This document shows, piece after piece, positions 55,755 to 64,000 of a stretch of DNA of 64,000 nucleotides. The notes beneath the pieces are model-generated. The model saw nothing but the letters and a program-made list of their open reading frames with translations, did not search any database and was not told the origin of the DNA. The DNA comes from Corythucha ciliata (Eukaryota; Arthropoda; Insecta; Hemiptera; Tingidae), in contig CM075941.1 of assembly GCA_038030265.1 (NCBI GenBank), positions 59,373,952 to 59,437,951 on the forward strand, written 5' to 3'. The translations under genes and the position numbers were made by a program. The stretch's first letter is position 1, and every line of letters starts with the position of its first letter.

Positions 55755-56040
55755 ATGGAAGCCTTCATATGCGACCGTATTCTCTTCGGAATGAGGGACA
55801 GTAAAATTCGCGAAAAGCTACTCGACACGGACAACCTCACTCTCGACAAAACCATCGACATTTGCAGAAACAGCGAGCAATGTGGGAAGCAGTTGAAGGT
55901 AATGAATGCTAATAGTGAATGCCTTCAGGACGACCAAATCAACGAGATTCAGTACCGAGCCAAGACACTAAAATGCACCTATTGTGGGACTACTCGGACT
56001 ACTCATGCAATCAACACACATAAGCACAAACACGCTATAA
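55755..56040 (+). pseudogene. Isolated Gypsy gag fragment
   Basis: A plus-strand frame of about 95 codons reads 'CDRILFGMRDSKIREKLLDT', 'LTLDKTIDICRNSEQCGKQL' and, near the end, 'CTYCGTTRTTH', the start of a zinc knuckle. This is the Gag retropepsin-proximal region of K02A2.6-like Gypsy elements. Nothing else of that element surrounds it: array sequence begins at about 56,045 and upstream is unrelated. Confidence 0.8.
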
Positions 56041-56044
56041 TATC

Positions 56045-56165
56045 AACGAATAAATGACGCTTTCAGGTTAAAATTGGACAAAAATGTAAAATTCACAACT
56101 GAAATGGCGTAAAATCGTCCATTCGCGTATGAAAAAGGAAATAGGATGATGAATGGCCGCAAAGT
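56045..56165 (+). repeat. Short fragment of the ~30-bp array
   Basis: Matches 25,830-25,945 ('aatgacgctttcaggttaaa', 'gtatgaaaaa..aaatagga'). It fits the array unit order seen elsewhere and is cut off where the next element starts. Confidence 0.8.
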
Positions 56166-56465
56166 TGCACAGTCTCATCAAGGAGCTTCAAAGAAGGGGA
56201 AGTGGAGTTAAGCACCAAATATTGTATATGCGGCCAAATAGAGGACGCCAAGGCGTAGGCCGCCGTTGATGAAATAGCAGGGGTGGCCAACCGAGGGCTC
56301 GCTGGCCAAAAAGTGGCCCGCTGACTCAGCTGAGCCTTTCACAATAGCCCGCCCATGGCATATACAGTGGTAAATAATCATGTTTGTTGGATTTTGGCGG
56401 CCCTAGGATTTTTCTGAAAATGGAAATCGCTACAATTCGCGCCTCCTCGTGGTCGGCCAATCCCC
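56166..56465. mobile_element. Probable hAT remnant, no gene
   Basis: At 56,279 'caggggtggccaaccgaggg' resembles the common hAT end CAGGGGTGGCCAA. A partly complementary 'ggtcggccaatccccc' lies at about 56,451-56,466. The interior ('aagtggcccgctgactc', 'agcccgcccatggc') is typical of decayed hAT elements. No TSD was confirmed. Confidence 0.5.
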
Positions 56466-57560
56466 CACTTAATCCAGACCAAAATGGAAAATAACGCTAA
56501 TTTGGGGCTGAAATTGAGATAAATGGCTAATTAACGGCTGCAATTATTGAAAAAAAAAAACTGATTAACGGCCATAAATAAGAAAAAGTGCTAAATCACT
56601 GATAAAGTTAGGAAAACTTCACGGCAAAAATTGAAAAAAAGCTCTAAAATCGCGGATAACGTGTAAATTACAGTCATTTGCGTCTAAAATTACGGAACAC
56701 GCTAATTAACGGATAAAATCGTGAAAAATCAATAATCCGCGAATGAGAAAAAGCGCTAATTCACGCCTAAAATTACGAAAACATGAATTCTCGGTTTATT
56801 CAGAACGCAAGTTCGAGGCTCAAACTGCGAAAAAACGCTAATTCACCGCTAAAATGCATGCAAAACAAATCGCTAATCCAGAGCTAAAATTAAGAAAAGT
56901 TGCTAATTCATGGATGCATTGAGAAAAATTGCTAATTAGCGGCTGAAGTAAAGAAAAAACGAATTCTCTGCAAAATGCAGATAAATCGCTATAATTCACG
57001 GCTAAAAGGGTGAAAAATCGCCAAAATTGCTAAATCGTGGCTAAAGTGGAGAAAACTTGCTAATTTATCGATAAAATTGACTCGCGGATTAAATAGATAA
57101 AACGTCAATTCGCGGCTTCTGATCGTAACTTCGTACCAGAAAGTGAAAAAAATCGCTAATCCGTGGCCAAATTTCAGAAAAAGCGTTAGGTAGTTTGCGG
57201 AGAAAATTGGAGGATTCGTTTATGAAACGTAGAAAAATCCCTAATTAGCTGCTAAGATGATGGAAAACGCTAATTTGCGGCTGAAGTCAAGACAAATGGA
57301 TGTCTATGGCGTTAAATTGAAAACATTTGCTATTTCATAGATTGAATAGAGCAAATGGCAAGTCACGGTTTCTCGAGACAACTTCATGGTTAAAATTGGA
57401 AGATTTAGCGCTCATTAGCGGCTTAAATCAGGGAAAACTACAAATTCTTTGCAAGGAAAACCGCTAATGCACGGCTGAAATGGAGATAAATCGCTCATTC
57501 GCGGCTAAAATGGAGACAAATCGCTAATTCGTGGCTAAAATGGAGACAAATCGCTAGTTC
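56466..57560 (+). repeat. Degenerate ~30-bp repeat array, with exact 30-bp period at its end
   Basis: Starts with 'cccacttaatccagaccaaa' as at 23,460. The last units (57,490-57,550) are the cleanest in the window: two successive 30-bp units share 'ggctaaaatggagacaaatc' exactly, giving the period directly. The core is GCTAATTCGCGGCTAAAAT. Not part of the tandem duplication. Confidence 0.92.
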
Positions 57561-57937
57561 AAGAATCGACAGTTTTTATCCATTAGAAGGCTACACCGAT
57601 CGTTTAACCGGCAAAAGTGGAAGTTCTTCGTGGAATATTGCCCCTTTTTATGTGAGCACAGTCAGTTTCTGGGGTGAAATTCGCTTTCTTTGCCGAATAA
57701 GGTAAACTCATGAAATTGCGTCTTTTAATGCGCTAATTTTACTCGAAAACTCAACCACTTTGTTAAAAAACTAACGCTTATCCATAATCCGGCTTGTTCC
57801 AGCTTATTCAATTCAAACAAGGCATTTGAGTCTCGCAAAGTCTCTAATGTGACTCCAGTAAAAATTTCATACAGAAAACCTTTTATTATGAACTCCTTCA
57901 ATTACCCTCCTGTGGCCTACAGGAGGGTATATATATA
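57561..57937. other. No gene recognised
   Basis: AT-rich sequence with no domain-bearing frame. Confidence 0.4.
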
Positions 57938-58138
57938 AACCTGGATTACTCACAACTGACTGGCGGGGCGTGGAGGGGGCAAGTCGTCCCCTCATAAACA
58001 ATCACCCTGTCCCTCTCCTTGTGTAGTTATGGCAACACAACTCTCTTCCGGTATTTACTTTGAAACTCCACCCCTCTCATCCACTTTGGGAGCTTATTTC
58101 ATGGCTATTCTTTATCAGCAGTGATAGCAATCCAGTTC
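57938..58138 (+). repeat. Dispersed repeat, inverted copy of 3,330-3,545
   Basis: See the entry at 3,330. The orientations are opposite and identity by eye is around 85-90%. Confidence 0.8.
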
Positions 58139-58580
58139 TTTTATATATCGTTGGGTATAGCAATCCCTCGGATAACTTTGCATTATTGTTTACAAAAAGG
58201 CCCATAGCAACCAGACTTATCCCAGCTTTGCCTGTAGAATAAGGGCATTGATAAACGCACCCTTGTTGGGGAAAATTACATATTTGGTTAAGGACAGTCT
58301 GTTTTTGGGGCTGAACAACCCTTTTTAACCGGAAATTCGCGAAGATATTTGAAAACTTATTGCGTTTTCCATTTGCATAGGGTAGGGGGATTTTTCCATC
58401 CTTCATCAAGGACGGAAGGAAAAATCTCCCTCGCAGTGCGAAATTATCGGTGAATGGAAAAAGCCGTAATTTTCTCACCGCGAGTTCCTTCATTTTATCT
58501 CAATTAATCCTCGATTCTGAGTTTATTGTTAATAGAAAGTAGTAATACCAACTAATATTTCAAAGAAATGAACTTTAAAA
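58139..58580. other. Non-coding, with a hairpin at 58,366-58,475
   Basis: The hairpin arms 'gcgttttccatttgcatagg' and 'gtgaatggaaaaagccg' flank an inner inverted pair around 'ggatttttccatcc'. This is probably a decayed MITE related to 30,132-30,277. No gene. Confidence 0.5.
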
Positions 58581-58819
58581 ATCCTAAAAACTCATAAAAA
58601 AGAACAAAAACTGCGTTTTCTCATAAGAGCCCAAGGAGAGTCTACCGCTCTTCCTACTTCGGATCGAGACGATGACGTGTTTGCCTTTTATGTCGATTGT
58701 GAAACATTTGTCGTCTCTTTTAACAACGGGAATATGGACCTTCGTGAGGTTGTTGGAGAGATTTCTTGACCGACTCGACACGAATGAAAACATGGCGAGT
58801 GTCACCTCGCCATCGCCGA

Positions 58820-60100
58820 AAAATTTACGGCTGGGATTCGATTTTTCGCTAGCTGGCCTGACTTATCGTGAAAGAAATCCCTCAAAACGTTGCAGAAACG
58901 AGTGAAGTTCGGCGTTCGATGAATCCGTTGAATCGTAGAGATCGCCAGGGAAACGTAGAGAGCAACCTATAGATGAAGCTCTGCAGTTGAGTATCCGGAA
59001 ACGTTAGGAACTGCTCGCAGGCTGAGAAGTACTGTCCGTAGTTTCGAGAACCAGTCTGAAGATTCTTGACACTTGAGGGCTGTTTTAAGTGAACGGTGCC
59101 AACGCTCGATTTTGCCGTTTGATTGGGGTGATACGCTGTAGTTTTAAAATGGCCAGGCTCGTTCCACCGGGTCTGGACCCCGAAATTTCAGATTTATTTC
59201 CCATGTTCTGAAGGAGACTTTTTATTTTCAATTTCTCCGCTCACACATTGGAATAATAACGCAAAATAATGATAATAATAATAATATGTAGTTAAAAACT
59301 GAAAAGAGTAGGCATAGAATGGAAATACCCTCCCCTGCCACACCCGACCAACATCGGACCCGCCCCCCACGAAATCCTGGCTACGCGCCTGAAAATGGCG
59401 TATCCCAAGGCGCTGGTTAAGTCGTTGAAATATATGTGAATCGAATTGACGATTCGATGGGGGACTCCGTAGCGTGAGGTCCACTCTCTGAGAAAGGTGT
59501 CGGCGACAGTTTCAGCCGTAGTGGGAATTGCTTCGGGCCACGAAGAGAAGCGATCAAACATTGTGAGAATGTAGCGCATGATTTCAGACTGGGGAAGAGG
59601 ATCGATGATATCGAGATGGACACGCTGAAAACGGGCGTCGACGGAGGGAAACGTTCCAGGCGGAGGGCTATATTTGTGCGTCGTCCGACTTTGGACTTTA
59701 TGCACTGAAGGCAAGCTTTAGCCCACAATTTGGAATCGCGTTCTATACCTGGCCAGACGAAGCGTTCGCGAACGAGTAGCAAACTGCTTTTCGGAGAAGG
59801 GTGTGCGGCGTTGTGGACGAGACGGAAAACCTTATGGTGGCGAGGGGAAGGAATGAAAACACGATTTCTTTCATCGCAATGAAGGTATGTGGCGAGGCCT
59901 GGAATCAATTCTCGGCGGAGTTTGCTGGGGATTTGAGGAGATTTTTCAGTTCGTCGTCGTTTTCTTGAATTTTTGCAACTTCGGTGAAATCGAAAAGGTT
60001 GATGGTTTCGAGTCTGGACATGAAATCGGCAATCACATTATCCTTACCACTGATGTGACGAATGTCGGTCGTGAATTTTAAAATACAATCCAAGTGACCG
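58820..60100 (-). pseudogene. Gypsy-3 integrase
   Basis: The zinc-binding part reads 'FRLVHNAAHPSPKSSLLLVR' then 'KACLQCIKSKV' (about 59,825-59,690). The core follows with 'VHLDIIDPLPQSE' and 'FSSWPEAIPT', and a damaged second motif ('VNSIHIYFNDL' where SDRG.QF is usual). A 238-bp TIR element (59,154-59,391) separates it from 'SVSPQSNGKIERWHRSLK' (about 59,125-59,075), which contains the catalytic Glu. Several frameshifts are present. Confidence 0.85.
59154..59391. mobile_element. 238-bp hAT-like MITE with perfect 8-bp TSD
   Basis: The left end is CAGGCTCGTTCCACC; the right end on the minus strand is CAGGCGCGTAGCCAGG. The flanks are a perfect 8-bp duplication, aaaatggc (59146-59153 and 59392-59399), inside Gypsy-3 integrase. 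TIRs starting CAGG with an 8-bp TSD identify hAT. Its CGTAGCCAGG end resembles the end of the array-bearing element at 47,612-49,487. Confidence 0.93.
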
Positions 60101-60109
60101 AACTGGTGA

Positions 60110-61420
60110 GGTGACGCTTTTTCGAGATTCTGAGAGAAAGCAAAAGAAAGCGGTTTATGGTTCGTGTAAACTGTTCAGTTTTGACCCTCTACAAAGTGTC
60201 GAAAATGTTTGATCGATGCATAAATTGCGAGAAGTTCTATTTTGTATGTGCTATAACGAGTTTCTGTGTCGGTCAGTTTTCTGGAGAAAAAAGCTAACGG
60301 TGGGGAGGAGCCCTCAATGCTTTGTTGTAGAACGGAGCCGATTGCCATGTCTGAAGCGTCAACTTCAAGGAGTAAAGGACAGTTAAGGTCTATTCACACG
60401 GGACGTGCCCCGTCCGGCAAAAAAAAATATTATTCTCAATGGAAATTGAAGGGTCACGTCCCTGACACGTGCCGGATACGTATGAAAGAGCCTCTCAATT
60501 CCCATATGAGAATAATATTTTACTTGCCGGACGTGTCCCGTGTTGCCGGGGCACGCCCCGTTCACGGCACTGCTAATCGACCTTTTAGGCTTCGGGTGAG
60601 CCAGAAGGGTGGCGTTGGCGAGGGTTTTGAGACAATCGTCGTATGCTTGACCCAAATCGGGATTCCAGGTGATGAGAGCGTTGTCGTTTTTGCAGTCATA
60701 CTGAGTGCGTTGTGAAGTTTTACTTGGGACCAGACCACTCGACGGAGAAAACGCCGATAGAAATTGATTGAACCTAAAAAACGACGCAAGGCCCGGAAAG
60801 TGGACGGTCGGCTGGCATCTATGAGTGCCTGAACGCGCTGAGGCAGGGGAGCGGTGCCTGACGGAGTGATTCGAAGACCGACGTGTTGGGTCTTGTGCGA
60901 GGAACATGAGCGAGGGAGTGGTGAAGAAGTTTTTCGAAGGAATTCGAGGTGTTGTCGACGGAGAGGATTGTGGAACAGAGGGACGAGGGAACAGAAGACG
61001 GAATGGCTTGCGTGTAAAGTTGCGAGGTGCCATCGACGAGGCGTTTGCGGTGAAGGTCGATGAAGAGGTTGAAATGTTTCAAAAAATCAGCACCGAAGTT
61101 CGGATGAGCAACTTCCGTGATAGTGAAAGGCCACTGAAAAGTTCGGCGAAAACCGAGGTCGAGAGAGAGAAGGGTTTCACCGAACGTTGAAAGAGGAGCT
61201 CCATTGACAGTAAATAGAGTGAACTTGCTGATGGGGCCGTCTCGTTTGTCGCGTCGTGTAGGAGGAATAACGCTAACCTCGGCTCCGGAATCGATGAGAA
61301 AACGACGTTTGGTAACTTTGTCAGTAACAAGAAGGCGGCATGATGTTCTCCGATGGTCACTAGCCGCGACCTGTGTCCGGGAAATTAGTTTTTTGGAAAA
61401 GAACAAGGGGAACAACTTTT
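60110..61420 (-). pseudogene. Gypsy-3 protease, RT remnant and RNase H
   Basis: The protease reads 'FLIDSGAEVSVIPP' (near 61,310; DSG active site) and 'VAHPNFGADFLKHFNLFIDL'. After the linker ('LLHHSLAHVP') the frame resumes with 'LRITPSGTAPLPQRVQAL' and 'LRRFLGSINFYRRF', so the RT polymerase core is deleted. RNase H sequence follows with breaks and is interrupted by a TIR element near 60,388-60,586. Confidence 0.85.
60388..60586. mobile_element. ~200-bp hairpin MITE inside Gypsy-3
   Basis: The left side 'ctattcacacgggacgtgcc' followed by 'aatattattctcaatgg' is complementary to the right side 'catatgagaataatatt' followed by 'acgggac'-type blocks and 'ggggcacgccccgttcacgg'. Centre near 60,480. 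Exact ends and TSD are uncertain. Confidence 0.75.
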
Positions 61421-61669
61421 GTAATCTATGTACAGTAAATGCAACTTCCAGCTCTCACCTCAATCTCGTCTTATGGAGGGCTGGCTAAAAAAATACATAA
61501 ATTCTAATTCTTGGCTTTTTTACCGAATTTTTCGTGATAAAAACAAAAAGAGGAGGAAGATTCATCTGAGGGACTGCGTTGTTTTGGTGAGTTCCGACGA
61601 TTGCGTGGGGGATAAGTAGAGCGATCTTGCTTGAGACGAGCGAGACGCTTGGAAAGGTCTTGTACTACG

Positions 61670-62344
61670 TCAAGTACTTATTGTGTAAGGTCGGAGTTCG
61701 AGCGTGAGTTCTGTGAAGGGCGAGACATCGAAGATATGTTTTGGCGTTGGTCCGGTGTTTCCAGTCTTTTTGTCCGCGAGCTTGGCTAAATTAGGAAGCG
61801 GTTCTGAACAAACGGCGAGGATCGACTGTACTGGGACAGGAAGTCGCTGAAGCCACAGAATTTTCAGAGCTTTGTCTGTGTCTGTGAGTTGGTTGTATGC
61901 GAGTTCTTTCATCTTGGACCAAAGCTGTGACGGTTTATCGTCGGCGAGCTGTGTTTCAGTGAGCAGTTTTGTCAGCTTCCGTTGCTCACTGTCGGTGAAT
62001 GTCGAAATCAATTAAGTTTTAACTGTGTCGTACTTGTTGTTGACCGGTGGATTGGAAATTTTTTCGCTGATGTGTTCGAGAAAGTCCGATTCGAGAGACG
62101 AGATTACGTAATTATATTTAGTGACACCGCGTGTTATGCGATAGAGATCGAATTGTGCTTCAAGTTGCGCGAACCACAAGTCGGGTCTTCGGCGCCAGAA
62201 AGGAGATATGCGGACGGAAACGGACTCGACTTGTTGCGAAGCTGGGACGGCAAGTTCCACAGCCTGGTTGTTTGGGATCGACATTTTTGCGCGGATCGCG
62301 TCGGGGTCACCAGATGTATATTCGTTAGACGCTACGGGAAACAT
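61670..62344 (-). pseudogene. Gypsy-3 gag
   Basis: The minus strand reads 'VRISPFWRRRPDLWFAQLEA', 'YNYVISSLESDFLEHISEKI' and, after a stop near 62,011, 'KLLTETQLADDKPSQLWSKM' and 'ILWLQRLPVPVQSILAV'. This is a typical Gypsy capsid region without a recognisable zinc knuckle. A stop or frame break separates the two halves, and the C-terminus degenerates before 61,670. Confidence 0.85.
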
Positions 62345-62381
62345 GAATCAGCTAGGAACACCAAAAGAATATATTTTTATC

Positions 62382-62569
62382 TAGGGAACCTATAATCAGA
62401 CAGGTAAGATCATAGACGCCATGTCCGCTCTTATCAATTATCAGTCATGTAAAATCCACCTTTTGTTGATGTTTTGTGGATGTCAACAAACCACCCCCAA
62501 CCATTTGTATTAAACTGATAAGAACGAACATGGCGCCGTATGCGTCTACTCGTCTTTAAAGCTTCCTTA
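62382..62569. mobile_element. 188-bp MITE, third copy
   Basis: Same length, ends (TAGGGAACCT / GCTTCCTTA) and interior as 6,303-6,490 and 18,604-18,791. The flanking 7-mers (ttttatc and tttttag) do not match well, unlike the other two copies. Confidence 0.92.
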
Positions 62570-62783
62570 TTTTTAGCAACTGATAACAAACCAGGGGGGC
62601 CTGTTCTATAACTTTTAACTGTCACTATCACTGTCTCTTTCCACCCGTCCTCCCAACATCAACATGTGATTTAATTCGGAGCTGACGGGTGGAAAAGGAT
62701 ATTCCTAGGAACACTGAAATCTTACAGTACAGGGGCCCAGGGCTCTTTATATAATTAATTATGAAGGGGATGCTACACACTTA
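62570..62783. other. No gene recognised
   Basis: Short spacer between MITEs with phrases such as 'ttccacccgtcctccc' and 'gacgggtggaaaa' that are loosely inverted and may be a decayed MITE. Confidence 0.4.
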
Positions 62784-63029
62784 AGCCCTGTTCACACGAT
62801 GCAATGTTTGAAGCTAAATTGCATGCTGGATTTTTAAAAACAGGGGAACACGAAGTTATATTGCATGCTGTTTTTTTTAAACATATATATGTTCCGGTAG
62901 TGACCGGAACATATATACCATATATGGACATGGCGTCTATACCGGTAACATCCGGTAGTGACCGGATGTTTTGAAAAATCCATGCAGCATGCAATATAGC
63001 TTCAAACATCGCATCATGTGAACAGGGCT
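62784..63029. mobile_element. 246-bp PIF/Harbinger-like MITE, TSD TTA
   Basis: Ends AGCCCTGTTCACACGATGCA and its complement at the right are inverted for about 55 bp ('tttgaagctaaattgcatgc' pairs with 'gcatgcaatatagcttcaaa'). The flanks are TTA on both sides (62781-62783, 63030-63032), a Harbinger-type target. The loop holds extra palindromes built on 'ccggtagtgaccgg' and 'atatatgttccgg'. Confidence 0.9.
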
Positions 63030-63032
63030 TTA

Positions 63033-63159
63033 GACCCGTTTTCACCAACAAAGTTTAGAATTGATCGCGATTAGTTGCCATTAGCGACCACAATATTTAT
63101 GATGCAAAATGCTATTGCAATCGCGATTAGTTGTTGATCGGCCCTGGTGAAAACGGGAC
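63033..63159. mobile_element. 127-bp MITE adjoining the previous one
   Basis: Ends GACCCGTTTTCACCA and TGGTGAAAACGGGAC are inverted with one mismatch. It is flanked by 'tta' on the left and 'taa' on the right. The interior has 'gatcgcgattagttg' and related inverted phrases. A diverged relative may lie at 33,870-34,005. Confidence 0.8.
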
Positions 63160-63971
63160 TAAATGGGGAACTTGCACGAATATCCGACGTGGGAGAAACT
63201 GAAGGGTGTCAACCCAATCGGTACGTCCAGTGATTTTAGAGTTCTTCGGGGGGGTAGGGGGGGAGGGGAGCAGCGGCGCCGAAATGATTTCAATGAGGTG
63301 TAACAGAACTCACAAACAAAATGGGGAAATTGTTTGATTTTTACCAAGATCACACGGTTCCTTTGGCTTACAACGTGACAATCTTCAACCTAAAAATTGC
63401 CGACTCCCCACTGCCGACTGGAAATTTGATCTCAAAAACCGCCTCTAAACACTTGAAGAAAGGGGCAAAATTCGTCGTTCTTTGGAACGACGTTTTTGGA
63501 AGAATAGAATTTGATGGGAGCTCACGGACGGGAAAAAAATTGGCCGTCAATTAGTTAGGTATGTGTGGGTTAAATTCCCACCTGGTTATTGAGCCTTCTA
63601 AGCTAAGCGGTCCTAAATTACTCTCAAGGGTGTTATCGGACACCCCAATAGGAATGTCGATCTTGTAATCCACACAGAACGCTCAAAAACGCTCTGGGAA
63701 GTAATTCTATGTAAACCACCCCATGTCAGTTTACGGTTGACAAAAAGAAATACAAAATTGGAGTCCAGCTCCCAGCATATCCTATCCTCCTGATATAAAA
63801 GACCAAAAATCGCCTCAAACCCCGAGAAAGACGATGGACATTTCAGGTTGTCAAATGGAGCAGATTTTTTAAGGCTTAATATCTAAGTTGTAGTGTAATT
63901 GTATGCACATTTAGACCAAACCACGTGGATAAAGGTTTCCTGGTGCCGAGCTCCTATAGCACATCATAATA
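63160..63971. other. No gene recognised
   Basis: Overlapping frames of 77 codons (plus, 63,321) and 60 codons (minus, 63,368) lie in the same DNA. Neither has a domain I recognise. G-rich run near 63,250. Confidence 0.4.
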
Positions 63972-64000
63972 CAGTGGAACCTCGATAGCTCAAACCTCAC
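63972..64000 (+). mobile_element. Left edge of a pogo/Tigger-like element (runs off the window)
   Basis: CAGTGGAACCTCGATAGCTC directly after a TA dinucleotide matches the well-known terminal sequence of pogo/Tigger (Tc1/mariner superfamily) elements, which insert at TA. Only 29 bp are visible. Confidence 0.6.

Larger units (their letters stand above)
58650..62344 (-). mobile_element. Ty3/Gypsy retrotransposon (Gypsy-3), decayed, RT mostly deleted
   Basis: On the minus strand: gag (62,344-61,670), aspartic protease (61,415-60,960), a small part of RT plus RNase H (60,860-60,110), integrase (60,090-58,820) and a C-terminal chromo/SH3-like tail (58,780-58,660, 'VVKRDDKCFTIDIKGKHVIV'). The catalytic RT core is missing: protease-linker sequence runs directly into the RT end ('LRRFLGSINFYRRF'). 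Two TIR elements interrupt it (59,154-59,391 and about 60,388-60,586). I could not define LTRs. The gag and protease style resembles the CsRn1-type Gypsy group, with low certainty. Confidence 0.88.

Noticed and set aside
59194..59484. 96-codon minus-strand frame as a gene
   Set aside because: It spans the 238-bp hAT MITE and part of Gypsy-3 integrase; the open frame is accidental.
63540..63600. 'gggttaaattcccacctgg' phrase resembling a tRNA T-arm or SINE B box
   Set aside because: No matching A box, acceptor stem or cloverleaf could be formed around it, so I did not call a tRNA or SINE.

Overview
This is eukaryotic nuclear DNA, very probably from an arthropod and most likely an insect. The signs are AT-rich non-coding sequence, a 65-bp GT-AG intron in the one clear host gene, and Copia, Gypsy, BEL/Pao and I/Jockey-type retroelements beside many short terminal-inverted-repeat (TIR) elements. 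I cannot name the species. There are no bacterial operons, rRNA genes, convincing tRNA genes or CRISPR arrays.

The only intact host gene I can name is SNF8 (VPS22, ESCRT-II), on the minus strand at 54,367-55,169 in two exons. A 5'-truncated second copy lies at 38,455-38,885. Several short open segments with plausible splice signals (22,958-23,099; 25,351-25,557 with its twin at 40,275-40,481; 38,092-38,406; 45,046-45,760; 48,246-48,354; 55,273-55,416) look like exons or exon remnants that I cannot identify.

Layout. 1-6.2 kb: no gene; a 495-bp tandem duplication and several TIR elements, one with a perfect 9-bp target-site duplication (TSD). 6.2-21.1 kb: a nest of retroelements. A Gypsy element (minus) is split by a BEL/Pao element (minus). 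A Copia element (plus) sits inside a TIR element next to the Gypsy 3' LTR, and smaller 188-bp and 260-bp TIR elements have jumped into the Copia LTR and the BEL gag. 21.1-23.4 kb: mostly unique, with one candidate exon. 23.4-57.6 kb: dominated by degenerate ~30-bp repeats carried in hAT-like elements, I/Jockey-type retroelement fragments and SNF8. 58.6-62.4 kb: a decayed Gypsy element (minus) lacking most of its reverse transcriptase. 62.4-64 kb: MITEs, and the edge of a pogo/Tigger-like element at the right end.

The main structural result is that 23,955-54,797 reads as a large tandem duplication. Unit 1 is 23,955-38,885 and unit 2 is 38,886-54,797, with the junction inside SNF8 exon 1 at 38,885/38,886. 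After removing insertions private to one unit, each keeps a collinear core of about 8.2 kb. Unit 1 holds the 3' part of SNF8 and unit 2 supplies the complete gene. The private insertions form a before/after record of transposition. The second notable result is that the ~30-bp degenerate arrays, several kilobases in total and in both orientations, are the body of non-autonomous elements with hAT-like CAGNGGCGTA ends, one with an 8-bp TSD. Diverged units keep the same order in separate copies, so whole arrays were copied. All comparisons were made by eye.
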